DNA of 45,297 nt, from positions 1-45,297 of the forward strand of contig NZ_LDIG01000192.1 of the NCBI RefSeq assembly GCF_015845845.1. The letters are read 5' to 3'. The translations under genes and the position numbers were made by a program. The notes under the pieces were generated by a model, which saw only the letters and a list, made by a program, of their open reading frames with translations, ran no database searches and had not been told where the DNA came from. Positions 24,627-32,884 of the stretch are shown in pieces. This stretch comes from Paenibacillus dendritiformis (GTDB taxonomy: Bacteria > Bacillota > Bacilli > Paenibacillales > Paenibacillaceae). Within the stretch, counting starts at the first letter, position 1. Every line of letters begins with the position of its first letter.

Positions 24627-25367
24627 CTACCCGTCCGACAGCCGGGCCAGCTCCATGTCCGTGCATCGCAGCACCTCGCCAATCGAATGGCGGATGATCA
24701 GATCGGCTGCCCCATCCGCAGGGGTTGGCTCCCGGTTCACAATGACGAGCCGGGCGCCGCGCTCCTTGGCCAACCGCGGGAATTGATTGGCCGGACTGAC
24801 CTGCAGCGAGGAGCCGAGGACGAGAAGCAGCTGCACGCCGTCCAGCATCGCATCGGCCCGGGCAAGCTCCCGCTCAGGCAGCCATTCCCCGAACAGCACC
24901 ACATTCGGGCGCACCCGCCCGCCGCAGCCGTTCCTGGCGCAGCGGGTCAACCGCTTCGGCTCCACATAATCGGTGCAGGGATACTGCGCATGGCACGTCA
25001 TGCACCGGAGGGTGCCCAGGTCGCCGTGCAGCTTCGCGATGGCCGATGTCCCGGCCTGCTCGTGATAATATTCCACGTTCTGCGTGATGACGCCTCGGAT
25101 GATGCCTCTTCGCTCCCAATCGACCAATATGCGATGCCCGGGATTCGGCCCGTGCTTCCGCATCTCCCCGATGCGCCACCGGTAGAAACGGACGAATTCG
25201 TCATGGTTCTCCTCCATCGCGTCCAGGCTGGCCAATGCCGCCGGGTCCCGATCGTTCCACATCCCTCTGTCCGCAGACCGGAAATCCTGCAGTCCGCTCT
25301 CGGTCGACATGCCCGCTCCCGAAAATACGACCGTCGACGCCGATTCCTTCAGCCATTTTGCAAGCAA
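24627..25367 (-). CDS. Sirtuin-family NAD-dependent protein deacylase
   Basis: 246 residues with the Sir2 fold. The NAD motif is FSGAGMSTESGLQDFRS, catalytic His114 is in KLHGDLG, and zinc Cys are at 122, 125, 143 and 148. The late blocks PNVVLFGEWLP and LLLVLGSSLQVSPANQFP are also present. The usual TQNIDxLH reads TQNVEYYH (95-102), so the nicotinamide-pocket Asp is Glu, and the adjacent IP of GIPDFRS is LQ. Activity may be altered. The start is TTG at 25367, 7 bases after AAGGAGG. No acetyl-CoA synthetase or other classic partner is adjacent. Confidence 0.88.
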   Translation of the reverse strand: MLAKWLKESASTVVFSGAGMSTESGLQDFRSADRGMWNDRDPAALASLDAMEENHDEFVRFYRWRIGEMRKHGPNPGHRILVDWERRGIIRGVITQNVEYYHEQAGTSAIAKLHGDLGTLRCMTCHAQYPCTDYVEPKRLTRCARNGCGGRVRPNVVLFGEWLPERELARADAMLDGVQLLLVLGSSLQVSPANQFPRLAKERGARLVIVNREPTPADGAADLIIRHSIGEVLRCTDMELARLSDG

Positions 25368-25481
25368 TGAGATGCCTCCTTCCGCTTATAACCCATTTTT
25401 TACTATACAACACCCTTCAACTCATTGGAATCCAATCCATACGATGGAAGCCGCCAAAAGGCGCCGGAAAACGAGGGCAGC

Positions 25482-25510
25482 AAAAAAACGGAGCCGCATC
25501 CACGGCTCCG
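25482..25510 (-). terminator. Terminator of the symporter gene
   Basis: Arms CGGAGCCG (25489-25496) and CGGCTCCG (25503-25510). On the minus strand the stem is followed by seven T (25488-25482), 24 bases after the symporter stop. Confidence 0.9.
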
Positions 25511-25534
25511 CCTCTTCAAGTTGACATATGAACC

Positions 25535-26953
25535 TTATTTGAGATCAGGCTCGGTTGGTTCTCCCCAGCATTCGACGTTGCGAAGCGATTGGAAATGCGA
25601 GATATGGAAGACCGGGTTGCGGCCCTGGCGCTTCTGCTCCTGGTAGTCCTTCAGCGCGTCGAACGCGATTCGGCCCAGCAGCACAATGGCAATCAGGTTC
25701 GTAATCGCCATGAACGCCATAAAGAGGTCGGCCAAATCCCACACAATCGCGACCTTGGCGACGGACCCGAACAGCACCATGCCCACCACGGCAAGACGAT
25801 AAAGGAACAGCCATGTTTTACTGCTTTTAATAAACTCGATATTCGTCTCCCCGTAATAGTAGTTCCCCACGACCGAGCTGAAAGCGAGAAGGAACACGGC
25901 AATCGCGATGAAGCTGACGGCCCAACCGCCGATATGATTGGCCAACGCGGCCTGAACCAGTTCGATTCCCGTCAGATCTTCGGTGCCGTATGCGCTGGAG
26001 AACAGCACGATAAAAGCGGTCGCGCTGCACACCAGCAGCGTGTCCACAAAGACGCCCAAAGCCTGCACCAGGCCCTGCTTCGCCGGATGGGTGACGTCGG
26101 CCGCGGCCGCGGCATTCGGGGCGCTTCCCATCCCCGCTTCATTGGAGAACAGGCCCCGCTTAATTCCCATCATGATCGCGGCGCCCAATCCGCCGCCGGC
26201 CACCTGCTCGAAGCCAAATGCATTCCGGATAATGAGTCCAATCACGGCAGGAAGCTCCGACAGATTGGTGACCACAATGTAGAGGGCCAGCAGCACATAA
26301 CCGCCCGCCATTACGGGAACCAAGTATTCGGAAGCCTTCACGATGCGCTGCACGCCGCCAAAAATGACAAATGCGGTGAGGGCAGCGACAACGACGCCCA
26401 CCCAGAAGCGATCCATGCCGTAGGCGCTCTCCAAGGCCAAGGAGAGCGTATTCGCTTGCACGGAGTTGAACACAAGCCCGTAGCATATCGTGATGAGAAC
26501 GGCGAACAGCACGCCCATCCAGCGTTTGTTCAGCCCTTTCTCCATATAGTAAGCCGGTCCCCCGCGGAAGCCGCTCTTGTCCTTCACCTTATAAATCTGC
26601 GCCAGTGTCGATTCAATGAAAGCGGTGGCCGATCCGATCAAGGCGATCAGCCACATCCAGAAGACGGCTCCCGGTCCGCCCGTGGCAATCGCGAGCGCTA
26701 CCCCCGCCAGGTTCCCCGTGCCAACCCGGGAAGCCGTGCTGATGCAAAAAGCGCCAAACGAGGAGACCCCGCCTTTGCCTTCTTTTGAGCTGGTTGCGCC
26801 TTCTCCCAATAAGCGAACCATCTCGCCCGCCATTCTAAATTGGACGAACTTCGTTCTGAACGTGAAATACAAGCCCGCCGAGATCAAAATTACAATCAGT
26901 ACATAAGACCAAAACGTATTGTTAAAAGAAATAATATCGTAGATAAACTCCAA
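25535..26953 (-). CDS. Sodium/alanine (or glycine/glutamine) symporter, AGCS family
   Basis: 472-residue transporter with about 11 helices and the AGCS signature blocks: GGVSSFGAFCISTASRVGTGNLAGVALAIATGGPGAVFWMW, GFRGGPAYYMEKGL and GLFSNEAGMGSAPNAAAAADVTHPAKQGLVQ. The start is taken as TTG at 26953, since AAGGTGG lies 8 bases upstream; an ATG ten codons earlier (26983) has no site. It is monocistronic with its own promoter and terminator. Which amino acid is carried is not resolvable. Confidence 0.9.
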   Translation of the reverse strand: MEFIYDIISFNNTFWSYVLIVILISAGLYFTFRTKFVQFRMAGEMVRLLGEGATSSKEGKGGVSSFGAFCISTASRVGTGNLAGVALAIATGGPGAVFWMWLIALIGSATAFIESTLAQIYKVKDKSGFRGGPAYYMEKGLNKRWMGVLFAVLITICYGLVFNSVQANTLSLALESAYGMDRFWVGVVVAALTAFVIFGGVQRIVKASEYLVPVMAGGYVLLALYIVVTNLSELPAVIGLIIRNAFGFEQVAGGGLGAAIMMGIKRGLFSNEAGMGSAPNAAAAADVTHPAKQGLVQALGVFVDTLLVCSATAFIVLFSSAYGTEDLTGIELVQAALANHIGGWAVSFIAIAVFLLAFSSVVGNYYYGETNIEFIKSSKTWLFLYRLAVVGMVLFGSVAKVAIVWDLADLFMAFMAITNLIAIVLLGRIAFDALKDYQEQKRQGRNPVFHISHFQSLRNVECWGEPTEPDLK

Positions 26954-27091
26954 AATTCTATCCACCTTCCTTGTGTTCGTCATAAGTCATCAACCGCTGC
27001 AGCTACTGGAAACGTAAAATGATGGGCCCGTCAAAATCGAGCTGTTCGGGTGGTAGAATCCTAGGGAATATCGTGTGAATATGTTTTACTT

Positions 27092-27120
27092 ATTATACAT
27101 TCACGAGAATTATATGTAAA
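27092..27120 (-). promoter_or_regulatory. Promoter of the symporter gene
   Basis: Minus-strand TTTACA (27120-27115), 17 bases, TATAAT (27097-27092). This leaves an untranslated leader of about 130 bases before the TTG at 26953. No known riboswitch was recognised in the leader. Confidence 0.7.
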
Positions 27121-27141
27121 TAAAATCTAGTAATTGGTATT

Positions 27142-27660
27142 CTACACCCCTTGATTGGTTAACCGAATCACGTCCAGCAGCGCTATTTTTTGCTTCGTCT
27201 TCTCGTGATAGAGCCATCTGTCCTTCACATGATCCACGAACAGCACGCCATTCAAATGATCGATCTCATGCTGAATGCAGCGCGCAAGATATCCTTCCCC
27301 CTTCAACGTGAAGGGCTTCCCTTCCCGGTCCAGGCTCGTCACGGCGACCGCATTCGCCCTCTTCACATGTCCGTAATAGCCGGGAAATGACAAACAGGCT
27401 TCCACTCCATCCTGCTCCCCGCTTAATTCCACAATCTCGGGATTGATCAGCTCGATCAATCCTTCGCCGCAATCCATCACGATCACTCTCCGCAGCACCC
27501 CGACCTGCGGCGCGGCGAGGCCGGCGCGTCCGTCACTGGCATAGAGCGTCTCCACCATATCATCCAGCAGCTTGAGGATTCGCGGCGTCACTTCATCTAC
27601 CGGCTTGGCAACCTTGCGCAATATAGGGTCCCCGAAAGGCAATATCGCACGTTCTGCCAT
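27142..27660 (-). CDS. def: Peptide deformylase
   Basis: 172 residues with all three family motifs: GLAAPQVG (47-54), EACLSFPG (the metal-binding Cys89 lies in motif 2, where E-A-C-L-S replaces the common E-G-C-L-S) and HEIDHL (131-136). It removes the formyl group from nascent proteins using Fe or Zn. The ATG at 27660 sits 7 bases after AAAGGAG. The preceding ATG (27663) overlaps the stop of the XRE gene (ATGA), so translation is coupled. The lone setting with a regulator, without fmt or priA, suggests a second, regulated deformylase. Confidence 0.93.
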   Translation of the reverse strand: MAERAILPFGDPILRKVAKPVDEVTPRILKLLDDMVETLYASDGRAGLAAPQVGVLRRVIVMDCGEGLIELINPEIVELSGEQDGVEACLSFPGYYGHVKRANAVAVTSLDREGKPFTLKGEGYLARCIQHEIDHLNGVLFVDHVKDRWLYHEKTKQKIALLDVIRLTNQGV

Positions 27661-27905
27661 CATTTCACTCCTTTCTTCTTCATAGGTGACGTATGCACCC
27701 ACAAATCATTGGGCGTGCAATCCAGCGCCGTGCACAAGGCGTCCAGCGTCTCGGCCTTCATTTGCCGCGGTTGCCCGTTCATCAAGGCGCTTATGGATGG
27801 CGCGGACAAAATATAATTCGCTCTCTCGCGCAGCAAGCGGGACAATTCCGCTCCCGACCATACTCCCCTCTCCGCCATCACCTTGCGCAGCATCCATACG
27901 AGCAT
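27660..27905 (-). CDS. Small XRE-type regulator coupled to the deformylase
   Basis: 81 residues with a Cro/C1-type helix-turn-helix: VMAERGVWSGAELSRLLRERANYILSAPSISALMNGQPRQMKAETLDALCTALDCTPNDLW. GGAGG lies 9 bases before the ATG at 27905. The stop codon overlaps the first ATG of the deformylase gene. Inverted repeats overlap its promoter, consistent with autoregulation. Signal unknown. Confidence 0.85.
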   Translation of the reverse strand: MLVWMLRKVMAERGVWSGAELSRLLRERANYILSAPSISALMNGQPRQMKAETLDALCTALDCTPNDLWVHTSPMKKKGVK

Positions 27906-27928
27906 ATGAATGATCCTCCTATTTCCGG

Positions 27929-27951
27929 AAATTTAGCTGGTGGCTAAATTT
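27929..27951. promoter_or_regulatory. Inverted repeat AAATTTAGC-N5-GCTAAATTT
   Basis: Perfect 9-base arms between the promoter and the XRE gene start, within the transcribed leader. It could be an operator for the XRE protein or a leader hairpin. Confidence 0.55.
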
Positions 27952-27952
27952 A

Positions 27953-27994
27953 TTAGGTATTACCTAATATATGCGATAGCTTGCAAGATGTCAT
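27953..27994 (-). promoter_or_regulatory. Promoter of the xre-def operon with overlapping palindrome
   Basis: Minus-strand ATGACA (27994-27989), 17 bases, TATATT (27971-27966). The 15-base palindrome TTAGGTATTACCTAA (27953-27967) overlaps the end of the -10 box, the expected position for a repressor site. Confidence 0.6.
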
Positions 27995-28060
27995 CAGAAA
28001 TTGTCCTGAAGATATGATAAAAATCATTTTTTGCCGTGATAAATCGGTATCTCCCGGCCC

Positions 28061-28089
28061 ATGCGGATCGATGCTCCGCATATTATAAT
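28061..28089 (+). promoter_or_regulatory. Inverted repeat and -10 box upstream of the 28147 gene
   Basis: ATGCGGA-N7-TCCGCAT (28061-28081) is a perfect inverted repeat, followed directly by TATAAT (28084-28089). No good -35 is seen, as would fit an activator-dependent promoter, but this is tentative. Confidence 0.4.
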
Positions 28090-28146
28090 GAGGAATAACT
28101 TGACAATCCGGGGCACGGATTGTTCACGGGAGGGCGATGACCGGAT

Positions 28147-29688
28147 ATGAAGCCGAAGACGGGAGATATTTATTGCGTATGGGTGGAGCCGCTGCAGAAA
28201 TACGCCGCTTGCCAGGTGACCATGCTGAAGGAGCCGGACTCGGGAAAAGGAAGGAGTCTGGCCGCCGTACTGGAATTGGACTGGACCGGCGACGATCTGC
28301 CCAATGAAGAAGAGCTTGCGAGTATGAAGCCGCTGTATTGCGATTATTTTTTCTGGAATCACCGGATCGATCACAGCTACCTTGATGCCACGGTCCCCAA
28401 GCATTATATCTTGGCAGGCAATGTGCCCCCGAAGGTCACGGAGAAGATCAATAGCTATGCCGGGGGCTGGAATGTCGGCGCCAGTGTATACCGGCAGCTA
28501 AAATGGATGGAAATCCCCGAGGAACGGCGAAAGCGCTTCAAGGAAGCGGCGCGCGACGACACAATGATTGAAGTAGGCAGCCAGCAAGTTCGCCGTTCAA
28601 TGAATGTCGCCGATGACAAGCTGCTGCGGAGCCTCTCCGACTTCTCCGAGCTGGACAAGCTGCCATGTCTGACGCGCATTGTCGCCAGCCGTGCCGATGA
28701 GGCGCTGCTGTCTTATATCGCAGGCAATCCGTTCATTACCGAACTGCAGTTGGAGCATCCCGGCGGCGCTTCGCTTGATGTGCGCGGGAGCCGCTTGACC
28801 CGGCTTGTGATGCAAGCGGACGGGCTGGAGGCGCTCTTCCTCAATGAAGGCTTGCGCCATCTCTCGCTGGGAGGCGCGCCGTCACCCCATCTGACCATCC
28901 ATGCGGAGGATGGGGGGCGGGGGCTGACGGCTGCCTTTACGAACAACGCGCTGCTGAATTGCGGTCTGGATCGTCTGGGCGCGCTCCAGTTGAGCGGCGT
29001 CCGGGAGCTGGATCTGGAGCCGGTTGTCCGAAGCTATCCGTTCCTCCGGGAACTGCGCCTGTGGGGCAAGCCCGGACAAATCCGCAACCTGGGCAGCATC
29101 GCGCACTTGTCCCGGCTCCGTATGTTCTGCGCCAATGAAATGTTCGGGTTCGCGGGCGAGGAGTTCCCCGATCCCGATCGGATGCCGGAGCTCTCGTCCT
29201 TATGGATGGCCAGCCTTCCGGCCGAAGCGGCCGCTTCCATCAAGAAGAGATACAAAAAGGAAGCCGCCAGCGGCGTGCTCCATCTCTCTATCACCAACCC
29301 GCGCAAGCCGGAATGGCTCGCGGAAAACGTCGAGAACCCGTTCCGCGATTGGGACGGCCGGGAGCATATCGCGCTTGCCCATGCCAAGAAGGCCATGAAT
29401 CAGTACAAAAAGAGCTTGGCCGCCATCGCGGCCGTCGAAGCCCGGCTCGGCAGCGGCATGTCGGCAGCGGAGGCGGAGGCGAAACTGGAAGCCGCCGTCG
29501 CCGGGTATACCGCGGCGTTCAATGCGATGGACAAACGCGCCGGCTTCATCGAGACGGTCGAGCGGGAAGAAATTTTTGCCGTACTGGAGGATCTGCTTCA
29601 AGGCGCTCAGTCCAGACTCAGCGCGGCCGGGGTTCGGATCGATACTGCCAAGCTCTTCGGCGTATTCGACCGGATTCGGGACTTCTAA
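28147..29688 (+). CDS. Large protein with SH3-like N-terminus and leucine-rich-repeat-like middle
   Basis: 513 residues, no family identified with confidence. The first 50 or so residues (GDIYCVWVEPLQKYAACQVTML, then VLELDW) resemble a small beta-barrel seen at the start of some orphan Paenibacillus proteins. Residues 160-380 carry irregular leucine-rich motifs of the L..L.L type (LTRLVMQADGLEALFLNEGLRHLSLGG, FLRELRLWG). The C-terminal 130 residues are helical and charged. No signal peptide. GGAGGGCGATGA precedes the ATG at 28147. A binding or scaffold role would fit repeats of this kind, but nothing in the context specifies it. Confidence 0.75.
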   Translation: MKPKTGDIYCVWVEPLQKYAACQVTMLKEPDSGKGRSLAAVLELDWTGDDLPNEEELASMKPLYCDYFFWNHRIDHSYLDATVPKHYILAGNVPPKVTEKINSYAGGWNVGASVYRQLKWMEIPEERRKRFKEAARDDTMIEVGSQQVRRSMNVADDKLLRSLSDFSELDKLPCLTRIVASRADEALLSYIAGNPFITELQLEHPGGASLDVRGSRLTRLVMQADGLEALFLNEGLRHLSLGGAPSPHLTIHAEDGGRGLTAAFTNNALLNCGLDRLGALQLSGVRELDLEPVVRSYPFLRELRLWGKPGQIRNLGSIAHLSRLRMFCANEMFGFAGEEFPDPDRMPELSSLWMASLPAEAAASIKKRYKKEAASGVLHLSITNPRKPEWLAENVENPFRDWDGREHIALAHAKKAMNQYKKSLAAIAAVEARLGSGMSAAEAEAKLEAAVAGYTAAFNAMDKRAGFIETVEREEIFAVLEDLLQGAQSRLSAAGVRIDTAKLFGVFDRIRDF

Positions 29689-29726
29689 ACCGATACTGTG
29701 GGTCCGGCCCTCGAGCGGGCCGCTGC

Positions 29727-29771
29727 TATCCCCATCTCCCCCCCTTAGCAGGCGGGGAATGGGGATATTTT
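29727..29771. terminator. Terminator between the leucine-rich gene and yitT
   Basis: TATCCCCAT (29727-29735) pairs with ATGGGGATA (29759-29767), with an inner CCCC/GGGG, then TTTT. Located between convergent genes. A shorter GGCCC/GGGCC hairpin lies just before it. Confidence 0.75.
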
Positions 29772-29785
29772 CGTGCCCGGGGCGG

Positions 29786-30622
29786 TTATTTCGAGATATC
29801 GACGAACCCTTCGCCGAACACGTCCCGCACATCATGAATCGTAATGAAGGCGTCTTTATCAATCGCTTTTACGATCTTTTTGAGCGTGCTCACTTCCTGC
29901 TTGCTGATGACAATATACAGAATCTCCTTCGGCATTTTCGTGTAATGCCCATGCCCGTATAAGACGGTCACCCCCCGGTCCATGACGACATTGACTTGCT
30001 CCGCGATCTTGTCGTGCTCCTTGGACACGATCGTCACGGCCTTCTTCGGATTGACGCCTTCAATGATGAAGTCCATCACCTTCGTCCCGATATAGAGCAT
30101 CACAATCGTGAACATGAGACTCTCGGCGCCAATAATGAAGTAGGAGGAAAAGGCGACGATGAGATCAAAGAACAACAGCGCATAGCTCACGTTCCAGTCC
30201 AGATACTTGTTCATGATCCGGGCCAAGATGGTGGTTCCCGCAGTCGTGCCCCCGACGCGGATAATCAAGCCGATCCCCACGCCCGTAAAGACTCCCCCGA
30301 ATATCGTGTTAATGATCAACTCATTGGATTCAATGCGCCAATCCTGGGTCAAATGCAGGAACAACGAGTTGAAAACGACGGCGATGATTGTATATACGGT
30401 CGTATTTTTGTCGAGAAATTTATACCCGACGATTAACAGAATGGAGTTCAGAATGAAGCTGACGAGCCCCGGAGACCATTGGAACAGGTAGTACAGTATG
30501 ATGGTGACCCCCGTCACCCCGCCTTCGCCGAGCTCGTTCGGAATGACGAACAAATTGATGGCCAGCGCAAAAATAAATGCCCCCGCCATAATGACAAAAA
30601 TGTCGATGCAACGTTTTTTCAT
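29786..30622 (-). CDS. YitT-family membrane protein (DUF161 + DUF2179)
   Basis: 278 residues. Five or so N-terminal helices of the DUF161 type (IFALAINLFVIPNELGEGGVTGVTIILYYLF, GLIIRVGGTTAGTTILARI) are followed by a soluble DUF2179 domain from about residue 195 (AVTIVSKEHDKIAEQVNVVMDRGVTVLYGHGHYT, ILYIVISKQEVSTLKKIV). The ATG at 30622 follows GAAAGGA by 7 bases; the ATG at 30751 has no site. Physiological function of the family is unclear. Confidence 0.9.
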   Translation of the reverse strand: MKKRCIDIFVIMAGAFIFALAINLFVIPNELGEGGVTGVTIILYYLFQWSPGLVSFILNSILLIVGYKFLDKNTTVYTIIAVVFNSLFLHLTQDWRIESNELIINTIFGGVFTGVGIGLIIRVGGTTAGTTILARIMNKYLDWNVSYALLFFDLIVAFSSYFIIGAESLMFTIVMLYIGTKVMDFIIEGVNPKKAVTIVSKEHDKIAEQVNVVMDRGVTVLYGHGHYTKMPKEILYIVISKQEVSTLKKIVKAIDKDAFITIHDVRDVFGEGFVDISK

Positions 30623-30741
30623 AATCCGATCCTTTCCCGTAACGCTTGTAGTGATCGCGGCAGCTATTCCGATGTACGCGCGCAAGCCCGTATCCCCGTA
30701 TATTTTATCAAAAAAAGGGATTCCGGTATGCGATCCGCAGC

Positions 30742-30770
30742 AAAAAAGCACCTGACTTCACGCCGGGTGC
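30742..30770 (-). terminator. Terminator of the NADAR-PARG-DUF4272 operon
   Basis: GCACC/GGTGC stem (30748-30752 with 30766-30770). On the minus strand it ends in six T (30747-30742), 53 bases past the DUF4272 stop. Confidence 0.6.
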
Positions 30771-30823
30771 CTCTGTTAAAACTCTATGCGGCAGTTCTAT
30801 TCATCATGATAGGGTTCCGCGGT

Positions 30824-31999
30824 CTATGTATCCATCGGGATATGATCCCAATCTTCCTCGTCGCAGCCGGCCATCCAGAACAAGCCTCTGCGTCTTTCCA
30901 TCACGATGCTTTCGTTCATGCCGGCCGGGGCTTCCTTCCCATGAATCCGGCTATCGACGCATGCCCAATGCAGCCTGTAGATTTTGTCGGCTTCATCCAT
31001 GATTTCCTCCCGGCCGCGCAGGGCGGTCTTCCCATAAAATTCCTCGAACGACTCGCATCGGGACACCGCCTCAATCGCATACTCGCAGTCGCAAATGTGA
31101 TCGGGGAAGTCGAGTGAATCCACCAGACCTAGCGCCCAGAGAAGCGGCCAGTACGCTTCGTACTGCCACACAATATTTACCGCCTCTTGCTCCGCCGGTT
31201 CGGCATCCTGCAGCAGCTTGCGCTCCTTCTCCGTCACTTGATCCTCCACATCGAATTTACGCAGCATGCGCATCACGAATTCCTTCGATTCTTCCAAATC
31301 TCCGCCTTGAGTCACATCGCAAGCATACTGGATCACGATTAATAGAGCGACCGCTCTTCTCGCGATGTCTTCTTGCGTTTTCCACTGACATGCCGCCACG
31401 GGCGGGAGCTGGGGCAAGGATTCCAGAACGGGAATGCCGCGTTCCTGGATATAGGCGATGGACGCGCGCTTTCTTCGTTCGCCTTCCTCGGAGGTCATCT
31501 CCGGCCCCATCACTTTGCCGGTGCAGGCCCGGGGAGTGAAGTCTGCCGGTCCCGACGTTCCGTCGGGGTAGACAATCGCTTGCCCGTCGCTATCGAGCAG
31601 CGTGCCGTCCTGCAGGAACCCGATGCCATCGATGGCGGACATCAGCGCCGTGCATAATTGAAGCTGGCCTTCGTTCAGCTCCTTCTCCGCTTGGATCGCA
31701 AGCACCGTATTGAAGACGGAGATCTGCGTAAGGACCAGCTCCTTCCGTTTCTCATCGGCAAAAGAAATGCGATCATAAAAGCCCATCATCCCGGGTATAT
31801 TGGCTTCGAAATAATCGGGATTCGTCTCCTCGGTCAACACTCGAATCGTCATCTTGTGCTTTTGGAACAGCGTGTTGGATTGGATGATATAATCATTGCC
31901 AGTCTGCTCGATCTTATAGCCTGACGCGAACACGTCCGCTATCTTGCCCCCGATATCATCGATATCATTCTTGGAAGCAAATATGGTGAAATATTTCAA
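30824..31999 (-). CDS. DUF4272-domain protein
   Basis: 391 residues. The second half has the DUF4272 pattern beginning near residue 175 (SEEGERRKRASIAYIQERGIPVLESLPQLPP, DIARRAVALLIVIQYAC) and ending with an acidic RLHWACVDSRI block. The N-terminal 170 residues form a separate mixed alpha/beta region with a KYFTIFASKNDID start. The start TTG at 31999 is 9 bases after GGGGAGG; an upstream TTG (32008) touches that site. It lies 31 bases after the macrodomain gene, on the same strand, and is probably in one operon with it. Function unknown. Confidence 0.78.
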   Translation of the reverse strand: MKYFTIFASKNDIDDIGGKIADVFASGYKIEQTGNDYIIQSNTLFQKHKMTIRVLTEETNPDYFEANIPGMMGFYDRISFADEKRKELVLTQISVFNTVLAIQAEKELNEGQLQLCTALMSAIDGIGFLQDGTLLDSDGQAIVYPDGTSGPADFTPRACTGKVMGPEMTSEEGERRKRASIAYIQERGIPVLESLPQLPPVAACQWKTQEDIARRAVALLIVIQYACDVTQGGDLEESKEFVMRMLRKFDVEDQVTEKERKLLQDAEPAEQEAVNIVWQYEAYWPLLWALGLVDSLDFPDHICDCEYAIEAVSRCESFEEFYGKTALRGREEIMDEADKIYRLHWACVDSRIHGKEAPAGMNESIVMERRRGLFWMAGCDEEDWDHIPMDT

Positions 32000-32030
32000 A
32001 CTCCACAACCTCCCCGGAATGGATATATTG

Positions 32031-32863
32031 CTAGCCTACTTGACTCACGAAGCGGCTGTCAAATGCACGAATGCACTGTCCGTCCTTTGATCTATCCAGT
32101 ACGGCGTACCTAATACGCTCGAAGAACCGTCCGTAGCCTTTGTTCATGAGCAGCTCGTGCCACCAGCCGGCGACCAGCTCCGGATCATTGCGAAACACGC
32201 CGCACCCGTAGGCGCCCAAGACAAGATTGCGGTCCCCCCGGTCGGCGAAAATCGCCAGCGCGAGCCGCATGCGGTCCCGCGTGACCTGCTTGCCTGATCC
32301 GGATCCTCCCCCTTCAGCAGCACCTGCCCGTAATTGACGGCCGGCAGCGTCAACACGGAGGCGGTCACCGGCTGCTCCAGCAGCTCGAACCGCTTGTCGC
32401 GGAAAAACACCACATCCGGCGAGTAGATGGCATGGTCGGTATACATCATCGATTTGCAGGCACGGTTGGCCCGATAATAGCCCTCATGGCGAAGCTGTGT
32501 GGCGTATAATCCGCTTGATGCGGCAAGACTCTCCTCCTGCGCCATCGCCCCGTTCAGGAAGCCCCCGCCCGGGTTTTTGGCGCTGGCGAAGTTGAGCACG
32601 CCCACCCGCTCGGTACCGGCCCGGGCGAAATCAAGAATCGCCTGTACCGTCGCCTCGTTGCATACCGTTTGCTCCGCCGGCTTCCCCGCGGAAGGCGGCC
32701 TTCCGTTCCGCACCAGTTCGGCCCCCTGTTCCGGCGTAAGGAGCACGCTGTTGTCCTCCGAATATCGCTGGACCGCGGCGAAATCGATCCGCCGCCCGTT
32801 CATTTCATAATATCCTTGGTGCATATAGCGCAGCGTATCCTGCGCGATTGCTTTTCGGTTCAT
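32031..32863 (-). pseudogene. PARG-like macrodomain protein (TIGR02452 type), frameshifted
   Basis: The N-terminal part carries the microbial poly(ADP-ribose) glycohydrolase signature: VLNFASAKNPGGGFLNGAMAQEESLAASSGLY, with GGG (99-101) seven residues before QEE (109-111). Such enzymes cleave ADP-ribose from modified targets. Near 32290 one base is missing: GCAAGCAG is found where GCAAAGCAG would keep frame. The C-terminal macrodomain block MRLALAIFADRGDRNLVLGAYGCGVFRND therefore continues in another frame to 32031. It is a single-base lesion or a sequencing error. The start at 32863 is in a duplicated initiation region; 32875 is also possible. Confidence 0.75.
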
Positions 32864-32884
32864 GTTACTCCTCATGTTACTCCC
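32861..32884 (-). repeat. Tandem 12-base duplication containing ribosome binding site and ATG
   Basis: GGGAGTAACATG and AGGAGTAACATG lie head to tail, so the macrodomain gene has two in-frame ATGs (32875 and 32863), each with its own GGAG at the same spacing. The first copy also contains the TAA stop of the NADAR gene. Confidence 0.7.

Noticed and set aside
27073-27106. GTGAAT...ATTCAC pair near the symporter promoter
   Set aside because: Arms are short and the spacing long; such pairs are expected by chance in AT-rich DNA.
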